From: Pachyseris speciosa
Taxonomy: Eukaryota > Cnidaria > Anthozoa > Scleractinia > Pachyseridae
NCBI GenBank assembly: GCA_016490735.1
Contig: JAEMWC010000049.1
Location: forward strand, 808,501 to 872,500
Reading direction: 5' to 3'
DNA length: 64,000 bases
A program made the position numbers and the translations under genes. Positions 51,086 through 61,736 of the stretch are shown one piece after another. Position 1 is the first letter of the stretch. Every line of letters begins with the position of its first letter. The notes under the pieces are model-generated. The model saw nothing but the letters and a program-made list of their open reading frames with translations, was not told the DNA's origin and did no database searches.

Positions 51086-51906
51086 TGATACATGGGTTTC
51101 ATTTGAAAAGTGGGTATAGCGTCCGAGAGATGGGTATTGCAGACCCCGAAGGAAGACCCATCATTCTTCACCGATTTCTACCCACTACCACCACAACGGA
51201 CGTCGAGGTCAGTGACGAAGCTCTCATCTCCCAAGACAGACGCTCGCACGGACTCTGTTTTGCACCCAAATGCGTGAAAAACCGTCACCCTCCATCTCAA
51301 GTCCTACCACTGCTAAAACGTCAGTGGCAAGGCAGGCAGACTCAGACACGTCAGAGCATTGCCATTTGCGCAGACCCCGAGTTATTGGACGAGTGGAAAG
51401 AACAGGACCTACCACCCTTGGAAGAATACCCGCTATGCTCGTTTGTCAATAAACCCATCGGTACGGCTAACGTGTGGCATGTAAGAGACATCCACGACAC
51501 GTGTAACGACCACTCCTACGGAGCAGGCAACGTGTGGCATGATCATTGCGCGCGCATCTTGAGCGTGAAATTAGCCAATACCTTGAACGATTCCCTTCCT
51601 ACCCTGGAAGAAGTCAATCGTCAACGCGTACTGTGGCAGAGACGGTGTGATGAATTGTTGGAGAAACTGTTGTGCAATTATTGCATCCTGGAGAAAGATG
51701 AAGCTTACGGTCGCGGAGAGGGGTTAGACTGGCGCCCTAGCATTTGTAGCGATTGTCGCGCTATTCGCTGGATTCTGGAAGAGCACGTGTCTGACGAACA
51801 TGTCCCCTCCCCACCTACACTGAACTATGATGACGAACAACCCGAGACCATGTGGCGTTGGTACCCCACTCATCCTTTCTTCTCTTCTTCTTCTTCTACA
51901 GACTAA
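51085..51906 (+). CDS. Gene Z, element B copy (273 aa)
   Basis: This is an uninterrupted frame starting M-I-H-G-F-H-L-K-S-G-Y, collinear with 7079-7897 in element A. Conserved Cys/His positions: H-G-L-C-F-A-P-K-C, D-H-S-Y ... W-H-D-H-C, L-L-C-N-Y-C, and S-I-C-S-D-C, where A has S-D-W. The serine run at the end is encoded by a TCT-rich tract ending CTACAG, 14 bases before the next start codon (51920), so it also looks like a splice acceptor. Preservation in two diverged elements argues for a selected function, which I cannot name. Confidence 0.7.
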   Translation: MIHGFHLKSGYSVREMGIADPEGRPIILHRFLPTTTTTDVEVSDEALISQDRRSHGLCFAPKCVKNRHPPSQVLPLLKRQWQGRQTQTRQSIAICADPELLDEWKEQDLPPLEEYPLCSFVNKPIGTANVWHVRDIHDTCNDHSYGAGNVWHDHCARILSVKLANTLNDSLPTLEEVNRQRVLWQRRCDELLEKLLCNYCILEKDEAYGRGEGLDWRPSICSDCRAIRWILEEHVSDEHVPSPPTLNYDDEQPETMWRWYPTHPFFSSSSSTD

Positions 51907-51919
51907 CTGACTTCGCTCC

Positions 51920-52994
51920 ATGGCTAGACAAATCATCACTACGGGAGGTGCTCAAGGTGTGGACGTGTACGTAGAACGCTGTTGTCTGGTTAAACATCGC
52001 TCGTGCCGAGTGCTTATCCCACCCTGTCACCCAAGAGCCAAGTACCTACCCCCACTCTCCCCGACACAAATGACCGAAGGCCGCGAGATATTGAAGCAAG
52101 CTGCTTTGGACCTCAACAGATCCTTTTCGTCCCCCATCACCCTACAGTACCTCACGCACAATTACCACGTGGTTAAGGATACTACCCTGGTGCTAGTGCT
52201 GAGTTTCTTTGACAACAAGGAAGGTGTAGTGGGAGGTTCGGCCTGGGTAGTGGCTATGGCTATTTGACTCAACAAACCTTTTTACTTTTTTGACGGTGTG
52301 AGTGACAACTGGTTTTATTGGCAACGAGGGGCGTTTGTTCCCTGTCGTACCATTTTCGACATACCCCCACCCACCCTGGAAAGTAAACACGTGGCCATTG
52401 CGAGTATCCCGCGAACCCAATCACCTCATCGTCCAAGTCCTGAACACTCTCTTTGGACTCTGACTTTCATTTTTTTTCATTGATTTCAGGGGGGTGTGTC
52501 TGTGCATTGATCTGGAGGGTTTTCACATTGAGACAAAGTTTATCGTGCGCGAATTGGGGTGGAGCAATGGGCAACGCTCTAAATGTTTTCATTATACTCA
52601 TGATTTGTACTATGAGGACCTTTCACCGAAGGAGAAAACCACCGTGAACTATGTAAGAAACAGAGTGCATGGCCTGACCTTTCGCCCAAGTCCTCAAGAG
52701 CATCGTTACTTTGATTTGCATGAACAAGGAGAATTGGAACAAGACGTTGAATTATTATACGAACTGTATGCTACGTCAAACAGACCCTTTGTGGCTTACA
52801 AAGGAGGTCATTTGGAAAAAGACTTATTGGACAAACTAAACATTCCCCACATAAACTTGGAAACCCTGGGGTGTCCCAAATACGACATGTTGAGAAACAG
52901 TAAACCGCAACATAACTGTGGTTGTCACAGAGGTTCTCATCATTGCGGCATGGCTGAAACACGCCTGTTTATGAAGTGGTATATAAATCGATGA
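51920..52994 (+). pseudogene. SLOG-like plus nuclease-like gene, element B copy
   Basis: The SLOG part starts M-A-R-Q-I-I-T-T-G-G-A-Q-G-V-D. An in-frame TGA at 52265 replaces the CGA of element A, and a further indel near 52410 breaks the frame. The nuclease-like part is open from a splice-acceptor-like TTGATTTCAG (52480-52489) to 52994, with D-L-E-G-F, V-N-Y-V-R-N-R-V-H-G-L, Y-K-G-G-H-L-E-K-D-L-L, L-G-C-P-K-Y-D and H-C-G-M-A-E-T-R-L-F. The intact nuclease half next to a broken SLOG half supports either independent expression by splicing or later decay of SLOG alone. Confidence 0.65.
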
Positions 52995-53071
52995 ATGCCA
53001 GAACGTACACTGTAAACTTTTTAATGTTCACAATAAAAATAGAATTACACACACACAAAAAATGTCTCTTT

Positions 53072-53691
53072 TCACAATAGCATCAGCCATGGGACCAATC
53101 CGTCAGCGTCCAGTCGCTCTGCCACGTGTACTTGCACTTCCCTGAACCACTCATTCAGACCCCGTTGTTCCTCCCTCACCCCCAGTTTCCGTACATCAAC
53201 CACCTACAGAACAGAGTTAAAAATATTCTTCTAATGCGTCCAAACCTTCTAATCTGTTCCAAAAAATGTCACTAACCGTTTTCACATCCGGCGGTAAACG
53301 ATCCGAAGGGGTAGGTGCCACGCCCACTCTGCCTTTTTTAAACGGATAATGGCATTGAATGATCACTAGTTGTATTTCGTTGAAAATGTCCCGCAAAATT
53401 GCTCAGGGACGTCACGTTTTTTGTAATACGGGAGGGCCTTGACGTGAGCGGTTAAGGACATGCCATCATCTCTGAGGGAGCACCAGGAACACGCCCAATC
53501 GCACCCAATCGAGTGTTTAACCAATTAATCCGCATATGACGACTGCCTCGTTCGCAGACAGTTCTCACTAATACCGTTGATGGACACATGCTGACACCTC
53601 GGATATTCCGTACCTCCCCGAAGGACATGGGATAGACGGATCTACAGGTCCAGGGAATCTTTTCGAAAAGTCCCTCCCACGGTGCATTCAA
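53072..53691 (-). pseudogene. Gene Y, element B copy, frameshifted
   Basis: The first visible exon starts at a splice acceptor (TTTCCATAG before 53691). The last exon (53203-53072, ending W-L-M-L-L) follows a GTTAGT-TGTAG intron, as in element A. Frameshifts near C-D-W-A-C-S-W-C (about 53500) and in the following helix (about 53390) destroy it. Exon boundaries match element A exactly, which validates the gene model. Confidence 0.65.
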
Positions 53692-53852
53692 CTATGGAAA
53701 AAAAGAGACTTGAATTAAAACCAACACTCCGATTTTTATTCACAGATTAACATTATCATTACAACATTATCAAAAATAGAAAATTTATCAAAAAATAGAA
53801 AATATTTACAACATTATCAAAAATTTATCCAAAACATTATTTACAACATTTG

Positions 53853-54757
53853 TTAAAAGTCACACTTTTTTTCTATGAGCGGACAAGCCTCAAACAGAGC
53901 ATCTTCCCCCCAATGCTGATCCACAAAATCCATCCATTCCCAATACAGGCCTGTTTTCATTCGTTCTAACTTTATGGAAAGATGAAGTACGTTCTCGTAA
54001 TCCCTACGCATTTGCCCCGTGGGGCAGGGTAACTCTCCAACACTACGTAATTTCTCAACTTTATAATAGTGAGGCTGAAAATATCGCAGTAAAGTGATCT
54101 GCATGTCTAAATAGAGTTGTCTAAGTAACGGCTTATTGTTGGGTTGTTGGTGCAATTGAAACGCCATTCTCATTCCGTCGAAGGAAAAACACTGTGCTAG
54201 GCGCGTACACCACGGGCAGAACTCCTCGCGGAGTTTCACGGACGGCTGGCAAATGAGGAATACATTCCGGATAGTGAGTTCCAAGGGTTGTTGGACTTGA
54301 TCTAGCCACGAACGCAATCACACGACTCGTCCCTTCTCTTCTGCCACAGCGCACACCATGCCAATCGTAACACACATCACAATGCCTGGTTGCTTTAAAT
54401 ATTGCAAGGGGGTCACACTTTTCCAATCGTTTTCCCCAAAGGTCATTGATCTTCAAATAAAAAACACACACACACACATGGTCACCCCTTACTGTTGAGA
54501 ACCTATTCAATAAACTCTCTCTCACATTCGCTCATAGACACCAAAACGTGCAAAAAAATTTACCTTATTGATGCGCTCCTTCCACTCCAACCAATATTTT
54601 CGCTCCATGATTTTATCTTGCACCTCGAGGGGAAGCCAATGACCGAAGGGTAGATTATGAAGGTCGATAAACCGGAAGGCTGTTGATCGCTCATCTTCTC
54701 CTCTACCCGCTTGAAAGATTCCACCGCAACTTCTTCATAAACGCGTTTCTGGGCCAT
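53853..54757 (-). pseudogene. Gene X, copy 2, frameshifted
   Basis: Exon 1 (54757-54564) has lost one base near 54710, and exon 2 (54450-53853) has lost two bases near 54416, relative to the intact copy at 49227-50137. The splice sites are kept. The frame from 54317 down is otherwise the same protein, with one Gln for Pro change. Thus copy 1 can be functional while copy 2 cannot. Confidence 0.75.
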
Positions 54758-55355
54758 TATTTTCCTGTCTCTGTCTCGCTCTCGCTATCTGTCCTCAAAA
54801 CCACTGCAAAGAACGCTATCATGCTGCACTTTTTTATAACCAAACTTAGCGTCAGTTTCCTCGCTCGATTAACCATGGGTTGAAGCTGACCAATTGCCAC
54901 GTTTTGTAACCTTATTTGGTAAAAAAGTGGAGGGTTGGTTGGTAATTATGCAACCTGGTTTGAGTTGAATTTGCATCGCATGTTGAGACTAGTTCTGACA
55001 TTCTCGGAAACAACACAATAGAATCATCCAGGCATAGGTCGTGTCTTTTGTTTGAATTCCTGGAAAGACCACAATAGAATCACCCAGGCATACCTCGTGT
55101 CTTTTGTTCAAATTCCTAGAATTGAGTGCTCACTCGCGCGCGCGACTTAGAATTGAATTAGCTGTAGGGATATGGAGAATTAGGTAAAACACTAAGTAAA
55201 AGAGAGTGCGATGTCAAATAAATGTAATGGGGAATTGTGTATAATTGGTTATGAGCTTTCATGAGATTTGGTGGCAGTGAAAACTACCGTTTTTTTCTTC
55301 TTCTCGTCCAGGGTCGGTGCGTTCGTCAGGATAAAATCCACTCAGCCTTCCACGC

Positions 55356-55565
55356 TCACTTTGCAGCCGTGGCTATGACTCTGCGACAGTGCGGACACGT
55401 TACGGGTTGTGACATCGGGATTCTTATCGCGTAGTCAAACATACACTTATGTATCTTCACTCCACAGCAAGTGTAGGTTGTGGGTTTATCGTTCCGTAAT
55501 CTTCGGTAACCATCTCGCCATCGTTTTCTCACACACAGATACATGATACATGGAGTTGAAGTCAT
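55356..55565 (-). CDS. RING-finger-like protein, element B copy 2
   Basis: This is 69 aa, nearly identical to 50703-50915 except that the first pair reads C-I-M-Y (second Cys lost) and one Lys is missing (V-K-I-H-K-C). The first zinc site is therefore damaged. It is divergently placed against a CCAAT-rich region at 55620-55790. Confidence 0.55.
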   Translation of the reverse strand: MTSTPCIMYLCVRKRWRDGYRRLRNDKPTTYTCCGVKIHKCMFDYAIRIPMSQPVTCPHCRRVIATAAK

Positions 55566-55599
55566 CTTGTAGAACTTTGAATCGAATGTGGATGGACTG

Positions 55600-56330
55600 A
55601 TGATAGGATTGCTGATTTTTTAAAAAAGCGTCGGTTTCATCGCTCGATTGACTTGACCAATCAGAGCGTTTTGTGACTATATTTGGTCATAGCATCGGAT
55701 GAGCTGACCAATCACAGCATTTCTTGACCCTATTTGGAGTGGTTGATGTCATCAAAGCTGACCAATCGTAGCATTTCTTGCCCTTATTATGTCATGGCGT
55801 TGCTTTGAGCGTCAGGTAAACCACGCGGTAACGCTCAGGTTAGTCAGTCTTCGCGAAACCATCGAGCAGAGCACTACAGGAGCTGCGTGATTCAAAGAGA
55901 GCACTGTAATTTACCGTGTCAGGAAATTGAACTGCGATTTTACTGCGTGTTCTGTGTAGTTAAATTTTTTATCGATCCACGATTGACTGTGTGAATTCTA
56001 CGTCCAGGAGGCATAACATCGTTGGTGAGTATGAGCCTGTTTGCTACAAACGTTCACTCGTTGAGTTGAGCGAATGATGTTGAATCGACTCGATTTGAGT
56101 TGATTTTGATTGTTTGTTTGCAATGGCGTTCTCACTGTTGACTTTGAATGATGTTGAATTGAATGATGTTGAGTTGTATGTATGCAATGGCGTTTTCGCT
56201 GTTGAATTGAATGATGTTGAGTTGTATATATGCAATGGCGTTTTCGCTGTTGAATTGAATGATGTTGAATTGAATTTGCTGAGTCAGTTGAGTCGAAATT
56301 TGCATGAACAATCGTGGTTGGGACTAAAGA
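55600..56330. promoter_or_regulatory. CCAAT-module array and tandem repeats before the polymerase
   Basis: 'gaccaatcagagcgttttgt' and three weaker variants ('ccaatcacagcatttcttga', 'ccaatcgtagcatttcttgc') lie at 55655-55780 with 'tatttggtcat' spacers. At 56110-56290 a unit of about 60 bp ('gaatgatgttgagttgtat' plus 'gcaatggcgttttcgctgtt') repeats three to four times. Both probably serve the promoter region between RING (-) and the polymerase (+). No gene is seen here. Confidence 0.5.
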
Positions 56331-56415
56331 AATTCTCGGAAACAACACAATAGAATCATTCAGGCATAGGTCGTCTCTTTTGTTGGATTTCTCGGAAAGA
56401 CCACAATAGAATCAA

Positions 56416-56795
56416 TCAGGCATACATCGTGTCTTTTGTTTGAATTGCTGGAAAACTAGTTGCTCGCTCGCTCGTGTAGGAAAAAATAAAGTTAGCAAAC
56501 CCACGCGATCCCGCAAGGGGAAGTTCATGTGGTTTTAGCCACACGCGAGATTGCTTGGCGGGTGATATGTACGAACGCTCTGTCATCATATACTTGCACC
56601 TCGTGGAGTCAACTCGTCCCTTCGTGGGACGAGGTTTTTTACGACAAAGACGAACGTTTCGCGTGGGCTGATTGGCATTGTTCAAAACTGTCGGTTTTCC
56701 ATCGGGTTTCTGTCGGATTTCCATCGGGTTTCATTCGGGTTTCTGTCAGGTTTCCATCGGATTTCTGTTGTGTAATGGGGTCATGTCTTATGTTG
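56416..56795 (-). pseudogene. Decayed relative of the 3651-3899 frame
   Basis: The DNA at 56450-56690 matches 3660-3900 in element A ('gcgatcccgcaaggggaagt', 'gatatgtacgaacgctctgt'), but indels change the frame. A short tandem repeat ('catcgggtttctgtcggatt', 56690-56770) follows. It shows that the gene next to the polymerase is shared by A and B. Confidence 0.5.
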
Positions 56796-56802
56796 TTAGA
56801 CA

Positions 56803-59800
56803 ATGACCAAACGTGTTGCAAGTCAACCCCTCGATCTCACAGAGAGCGATTACGAACTGAATGAGGTCATGGACTTTTACGAAAGTGCACGACTGGCCGA
56901 TGGACCGCTCTTCGCCATTCAGTTCAATCCCATAGGAGCGAGACGACGTTGGAGAAATGTGATCATAGGTCAGCAATTCATCGCCGTCATCCGACAGCTT
57001 CGCCCACCCGTCCCCGAGGACAACCTGGGAAGAGCCTTAATGGACGCCTTTTTACGTGCCATCCAGACCGAGCTGGAGAGTCTCGATGCCCATGGAGAGG
57101 ACCGAGTGAATTTCACGCTGCAAGCCCCTGGTTTCATCCATGCCTACCAGTCGATCAATTTCCGGGTGGAGGAAATTGTTCAGCGCTCATCATGGTTGGA
57201 GGAACTGCTTCATCAGTTGGCAGCCAAACTGAACTCCAATGAAGCTTTAAACATCCAGGAGGGGTTACAGGCCACCTTCAACCTGGTCAGAATGCCTCAA
57301 TGCGGTGGGCGGGGAAAAAGAACAAATCCGGGCAACAAATGCCTCAACGAGGTCAATAAGCGGAAGCGGTGTATTATACCTATCCGTAATGATGACGAGC
57401 TGTGTTGTGCCCGCGCCATTGTGACCATGCAGGCACACTGTCACCGCGGTGAGGGTGATGCAGAAGCGAGTGATTGGAACAATTTACGCAACGGTCGACT
57501 GCTGCAAGGCATCCTGGCCGACACCCTGCATAGACAAGCCGGTGTACCTTCTGGATGCTGTGGGTATGAGGAACTCCAACAGTTCCAAGAGGCTTTGGGT
57601 CCCCACTACCAGCTCTTGGTCATGTGCAGGGCCAAACCCTTTATGCTAATCTTTAAAGGTCCAGAGGCACCGCACCAGATCCGTCTGCTAAAATCAGATC
57701 ACCACTACGATGGCTGCACTTCCTTTCCCGGTTTTGTCAACTGCAGCTATTATTGCACCCTGTGTGAGAAAGGGTATAATGTGGAAGACGCCGAGCACCA
57801 TCCCTGTGAAGGTCGGGTGTGCCAAGGTTGCCAGCGAGCAGACTGCCCAGATTACCAACGGGGACAATGACCTCACGAAGAATGCCCTCTCTGCCATTGT
57901 CTCTTCTATGGTGCTGACTGTTTACGCCAACACACCTCCATTGGTAGTTGCCAAAAAATCAAAACCTGTCTGAGCTGTAAAGCCAAATATACAGTCAACA
58001 AGCGTAAACCACATCGGTGTGGCTTTGCTCAATGTCCCTGCTGCAGTGAAATGGTCAAAATCAGCGACCATAAATGTTACATACAACCCATCAACCCTGA
58101 GGAGGATACATCCTTTGAGACCATGGCTGAATGGAGAGCAGCGCGACGACAGGCTGAACCCAAAACAAGAAGGTTCCCCCACCTGCACCCCTCCTGGTGT
58201 ACGCGGACATCGAGGATCTTCAACTTCCCGATTGGACCTTCCAACCCATCCTTCTCTGTTACAAGGCTGATGATGACTACCGAATCTGCGACCTTTATGG
58301 AGACGACTGCTGCCTTCGCTTTTTGCATGCCCTTGATGACATGACACAGATCCCAGACTATGAAGAAGATCGCCCTGTCATCGTCGTTTTTCATAACTTG
58401 AAAGGGTTTGACGGAATGTTCATTCTGAATACGTTGTACGCACAACAACGCACCATTCAAACTCAATTGACGGTGGGCGCCAAGGTTCTTTCTTTCCAAA
58501 GCGGTGCCCTCACCTTCAAGGATTCCTTGTGCTTCTTGCCTATGCCTCTGGCTTCTTTTCCTGCTACTTTTGGTCTCACCGAACTGAAAAAAGGCTTTTT
58601 TCCCCATGTTTTCAATACTCTGGACAATCAATCCTACGAAGGCCGTCTGCCAGACCTCCACTACTATGACCCTGAGAGCATGAGTGAGGGCAAACGTAAA
58701 GAACTGGAGGAATGGTATGCCCATGAATCGGCCCGTAACGCACCCTTCAACCTCCGCCAGGAGATGATCGACTACTGTCGTTCGGATGTTGAACTACTCC
58801 AAGCCGGCTGCGATGCCTTCATTACCGAGTTCAAAGCCAGAGCCGGTTTTAAACCTCTTGAGAAGTGTGTGAGCATTGCTTCCGCCTGTAATGAATACTG
58901 GCGGCGGCATCATCTTCAACCCGACACCATTGCTGTGGAACCACTACGAGGTTGGAGAGGTGCTAACGTCAACCAATCGCTCAAGGCCTTGCAGTGGTTG
59001 TACTTTTTAAATCATCAACTACGCAGCGATGATGATGTTGCCGACCCGATTCGTCATGTCCGTAACGGAGGAGAACAGCAGATTACCACACCTGCCAGTA
59101 CTTACTTTGTAGATGGTTTTGACCCCTCTACTCAAACAATCTATGAATTCCATGGCTGTTACTGGCATGCTTGCCCCACCTGCCACCCCTACGAACGCCA
59201 CGTTACACGACCCACCCAAGGAAACCGAACTCTAGAAGAGGTGTACCGGGCCACCCTGCACAAAACTGCCATGTTACGACAAACAGGTTACCGCGTAGTC
59301 GAGATATGGGAATGTCAATGGGACGATGCTGTGAAACAAGAACTCCCCTGAAGCCCTCTTCGTCTCAACCTTTGACCTGGCACCCCCTCTTCAACCCTGC
59401 GATGCCTTCTTTGGTGGATGGACCGGGGCAATGGCTTTACACGCTCAGGCCGATACAGCCCAAGGGGAAGAAATCTGCTGCGTGGATGTAACGTCATTGT
59501 ACCCGTGGGTCAACAAAACAGCCTGCTATCCCGTGGGCCATCCCACCATCATCACCGACCCTGGCCATACAGACATCAGCCAGTACTTTGGGATGGCCTT
59601 GGTGGATTTGCTACCGCCCCCTGGACTCCACCATCCCGTTCTCCCTGTACGTAGTGGTGGCAAGTTGACCTTTCCTCTCTGCAGTCGGTGCGTGACAGAG
59701 GGACAAGCCAAACCTATGTTGGAACGCTCTTCACACTGCCCCCACACTGAAAGCGTACGTGGAATCTGTGGTACCTGGTGCACGCCAGAGATTGCTGTAA

Positions 59801-60834
59801 CGGTCCAAAAGGGGTATCGCATCACCAAAATCCACGAAGTCTGGCATTTTCCCCCAGAGCAGCGCGTGACCGGTCTGTTTGCTGCCTACGTGAACACCTG
59901 GTTGAAAATCAAGCAGGAGGCGTCGGGTTGGCCGCGCTGGTGTAATACCGAGGAGAAAAAGCAGCAATATATCAGGAACTACCACGAGCGGGAGGGCATT
60001 CATCTTGAGTACGACAAAATCAAGAAGAATCCAGGCCTCAAAGCACTCGCCAAGCTCATGTTGAACAGTTTTTGGGGCAAGTTTGGCGAGAAACAAAACA
60101 AGCCCACCACTGTCACTATTGCCCGCCCACACGTGTTGTTCGACCTCTTGAACGATTCTCCATGTCAGATCTCTACCCTCCGTGTATGCACCGACGACAT
60201 CCTCGAAGCTGTGTACATGCGTATTGACGGACGCCCAGCCTAGTCAGAAAACCAATATCTTTGTGGCTGCCTTTACCACCTGCTGGGCACGATTGAAATT
60301 GTATTCCTACCTTGACCAGCTCCAAGAGCAAGTGCTGTATTATGAGACAGATTCGGTGATCTACCGATGGCGTGAGGGTCAACCATCTATTCCTCTTGGC
60401 GACTACTTGGGGGATATGACGGATGAGCTGGACGGTGACACAATCACCAAATTCGTGTCGGGGGTGCAAAAAATTACGGATACCCGACCTCTTCAGGGAA
60501 AACCGAATGCAAAGTACGTGGGTTTACGCTAAACGTACGTGGGAGCGCAGTGCTAAATTATCAAAGCATGAAAAACAACATCCTCAGCGAGCTGGAAGCA
60601 CCCCTGGAAGAGCGGCGCAACCTCTTGGTGTCCATACCCAACCACTTCCACCGTGACAACATTAACAAGCGCATCAGACTGACTGAGAGGGTGAAGCGGT
60701 ATGGGCTAGTATTCGATAAACGTGTCATTGATCCCCTGAGCAAAGTCAGCCTGCCATACGGGTTTCATCGTATTACAGACGATGAGCTGGATACTGAGGA
60801 CGAAGCCATGGCAGAATTGTTGTGTGAACTTTGA
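56803..60834 (+). pseudogene. Element B DNA polymerase B, near full length
   Basis: This is a protein-primed family B polymerase. In order: N-terminal domain (56803-57600), Cys/His-rich zinc region (57730-58080; C-T-L-C, C-Q-G-C, then after a stop C-P-L-C and C-P-C-C), exonuclease motifs V-Y-A-D-I-E (58194), N-L-K-G-F-D (58395) and Y-C-R-S-D (58770), F-H-G-C-Y-W-H (59150), motif A D-V-T-S-L-Y-P (59484), motif B N-S-F-W-G-K (60064) and motif C as Y-Y-E-T-D-S (60340). The first catalytic Asp of motif C is Glu here, while element A keeps Asp. There is an in-frame TGA at 57868 and single-base shifts near 58170, 59338, 60230 and 60462. The enzyme would copy the linear element DNA from a protein primer. 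Confidence 0.9.
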
Positions 60835-60849
60835 ACTTTTTTTTCACGT

Positions 60850-60968
60850 TGCCACTAGTTATCCGTTTTTTCTCATTGACTGGATGGGTGTAACAGTTTT
60901 TTTCTCTTAGCCTGGATGGCTGTAAAATAGTTTTTTTCGTAGCCTGGATGGCTGTAAAATAGTTTTTT
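60850..60968. repeat. Tandem repeat in the polymerase 3' region
   Basis: The unit 'agcctggatggctgtaaaatagttttttt' repeats with two clear copies and a third, degraded one, between the polymerase stop and the inverted repeat. It sits in the same position as 2325-2560 in element A but has a different sequence. Confidence 0.75.
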
Positions 60969-61069
60969 CTCTTCTCATGGTTTAGGGTTGAAATTGAAAG
61001 TTGTAAATAGGGATTAGCTTTCATTAGTTGTGTAGGTTTTCTGTCAGAGTTGTGTATCTATAGGTTATA

Positions 61070-61429
61070 GTCATTAAAAATCGGAGTGTTGGTTTGAAAT
61101 CTGTTGTGGTGTCTTTTTTCTTGGTTGGGGTAGGGCTGAAAATGAAGGGTGGGGTAAAAAATAGGGTTAGGGTAGGGGGTAAAAAAAATGAGGATAGGGT
61201 TTAGGGCTATGGGGGGAAAATGAGGGGTAAAAATTAGGGGTAGGGCTGGGGTAAGGGGAAAAATAGGGGTAGGAGAGTTTTCTTAGGGTTGGCGATAATT
61301 TATGCTAATTATGCGCATACTAATTAATCTCATGGGACCCACGTGACCTCCATGCTGCTCTCTGATTGGTTAGGGGTTATGCTAATTAGGCGACATCCTT
61401 TGAGTGGTATACCGACCACTATAACTACT
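61070..61429 (-). repeat. Right terminal inverted repeat of element B
   Basis: It starts with the polyadenylation cassette (ATTAAAAATCGGAGTGTTGG, 61074-61093), followed by TTAGGG-like and GGGGTA-rich units, 'atgcgcatactaattaat', 'tctgattggttaggggt', 'ggcgacatcctttgagtggt' and the terminal ATAACTACT. It is the inverted counterpart of 42210-42580. Confidence 0.8.
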
Positions 61430-61468
61430 GTCAAAAGCTTGCAGAAGAAGTCACCCCTCACCCCTGTC

Positions 61469-61729
61469 ATGCCCAAAGCCAAGGCCAAACGTCCGCGAAT
61501 GAAACTAACACCCAAGATCACACCCTCCACACGCAAAGCCAAGAAAGTCGGAAAACTCCCACCCACACCTCTGTCAGGGATCGGTTCACTGCCGAGCACC
61601 AGTCGAGCCGGTGTCAAGCCCTTGGAGAGCGATCTGGACGTGTGCAGGAAACAAATAATGCAAAAAAGAAAGCAAGAAATGAAAGAGCAAATAAAAGATA
61701 AGGTCAAGAAGTGGTTGGATTACAGTTGA
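61469..61729 (+). CDS. Small basic protein upstream of PLA2
   Basis: The frame from the ATG at 61469 gives 86 aa. It is strongly basic with repeated Lys/Pro/Thr stretches (M-P-K-A-K-A-K-R-P-R), a Pro/Ser-rich middle and a Lys/Gln helix at the end. The frame stays open upstream into element B, so the true start may have been removed. Small basic proteins next to PLA2 suggest a DNA-condensing core protein, as in adenovirus-like particles, but sequence similarity is only compositional. Confidence 0.5.
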   Translation: MPKAKAKRPRMKLTPKITPSTRKAKKVGKLPPTPLSGIGSLPSTSRAGVKPLESDLDVCRKQIMQKRKQEMKEQIKDKVKKWLDYS

Positions 61730-61736
61730 ACGAACC

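Larger units (their letters stand above)
49016..61429. mobile_element. Element B: inverted family 1 element with internal duplication
   Basis: Right to left it carries the AGTAGT end (61429), polymerase, a decayed relative of the coiled-coil downstream frame, RING, X, Y, SLOG/nuclease, Z, then a second RING and X and the start of Y, where recognisable element sequence stops at 49016. The left end with W is not seen. The matching end at 42210 is also of the polymerase-end type, so it need not be B's partner. Unlike A it keeps almost the whole polymerase. Confidence 0.75.
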
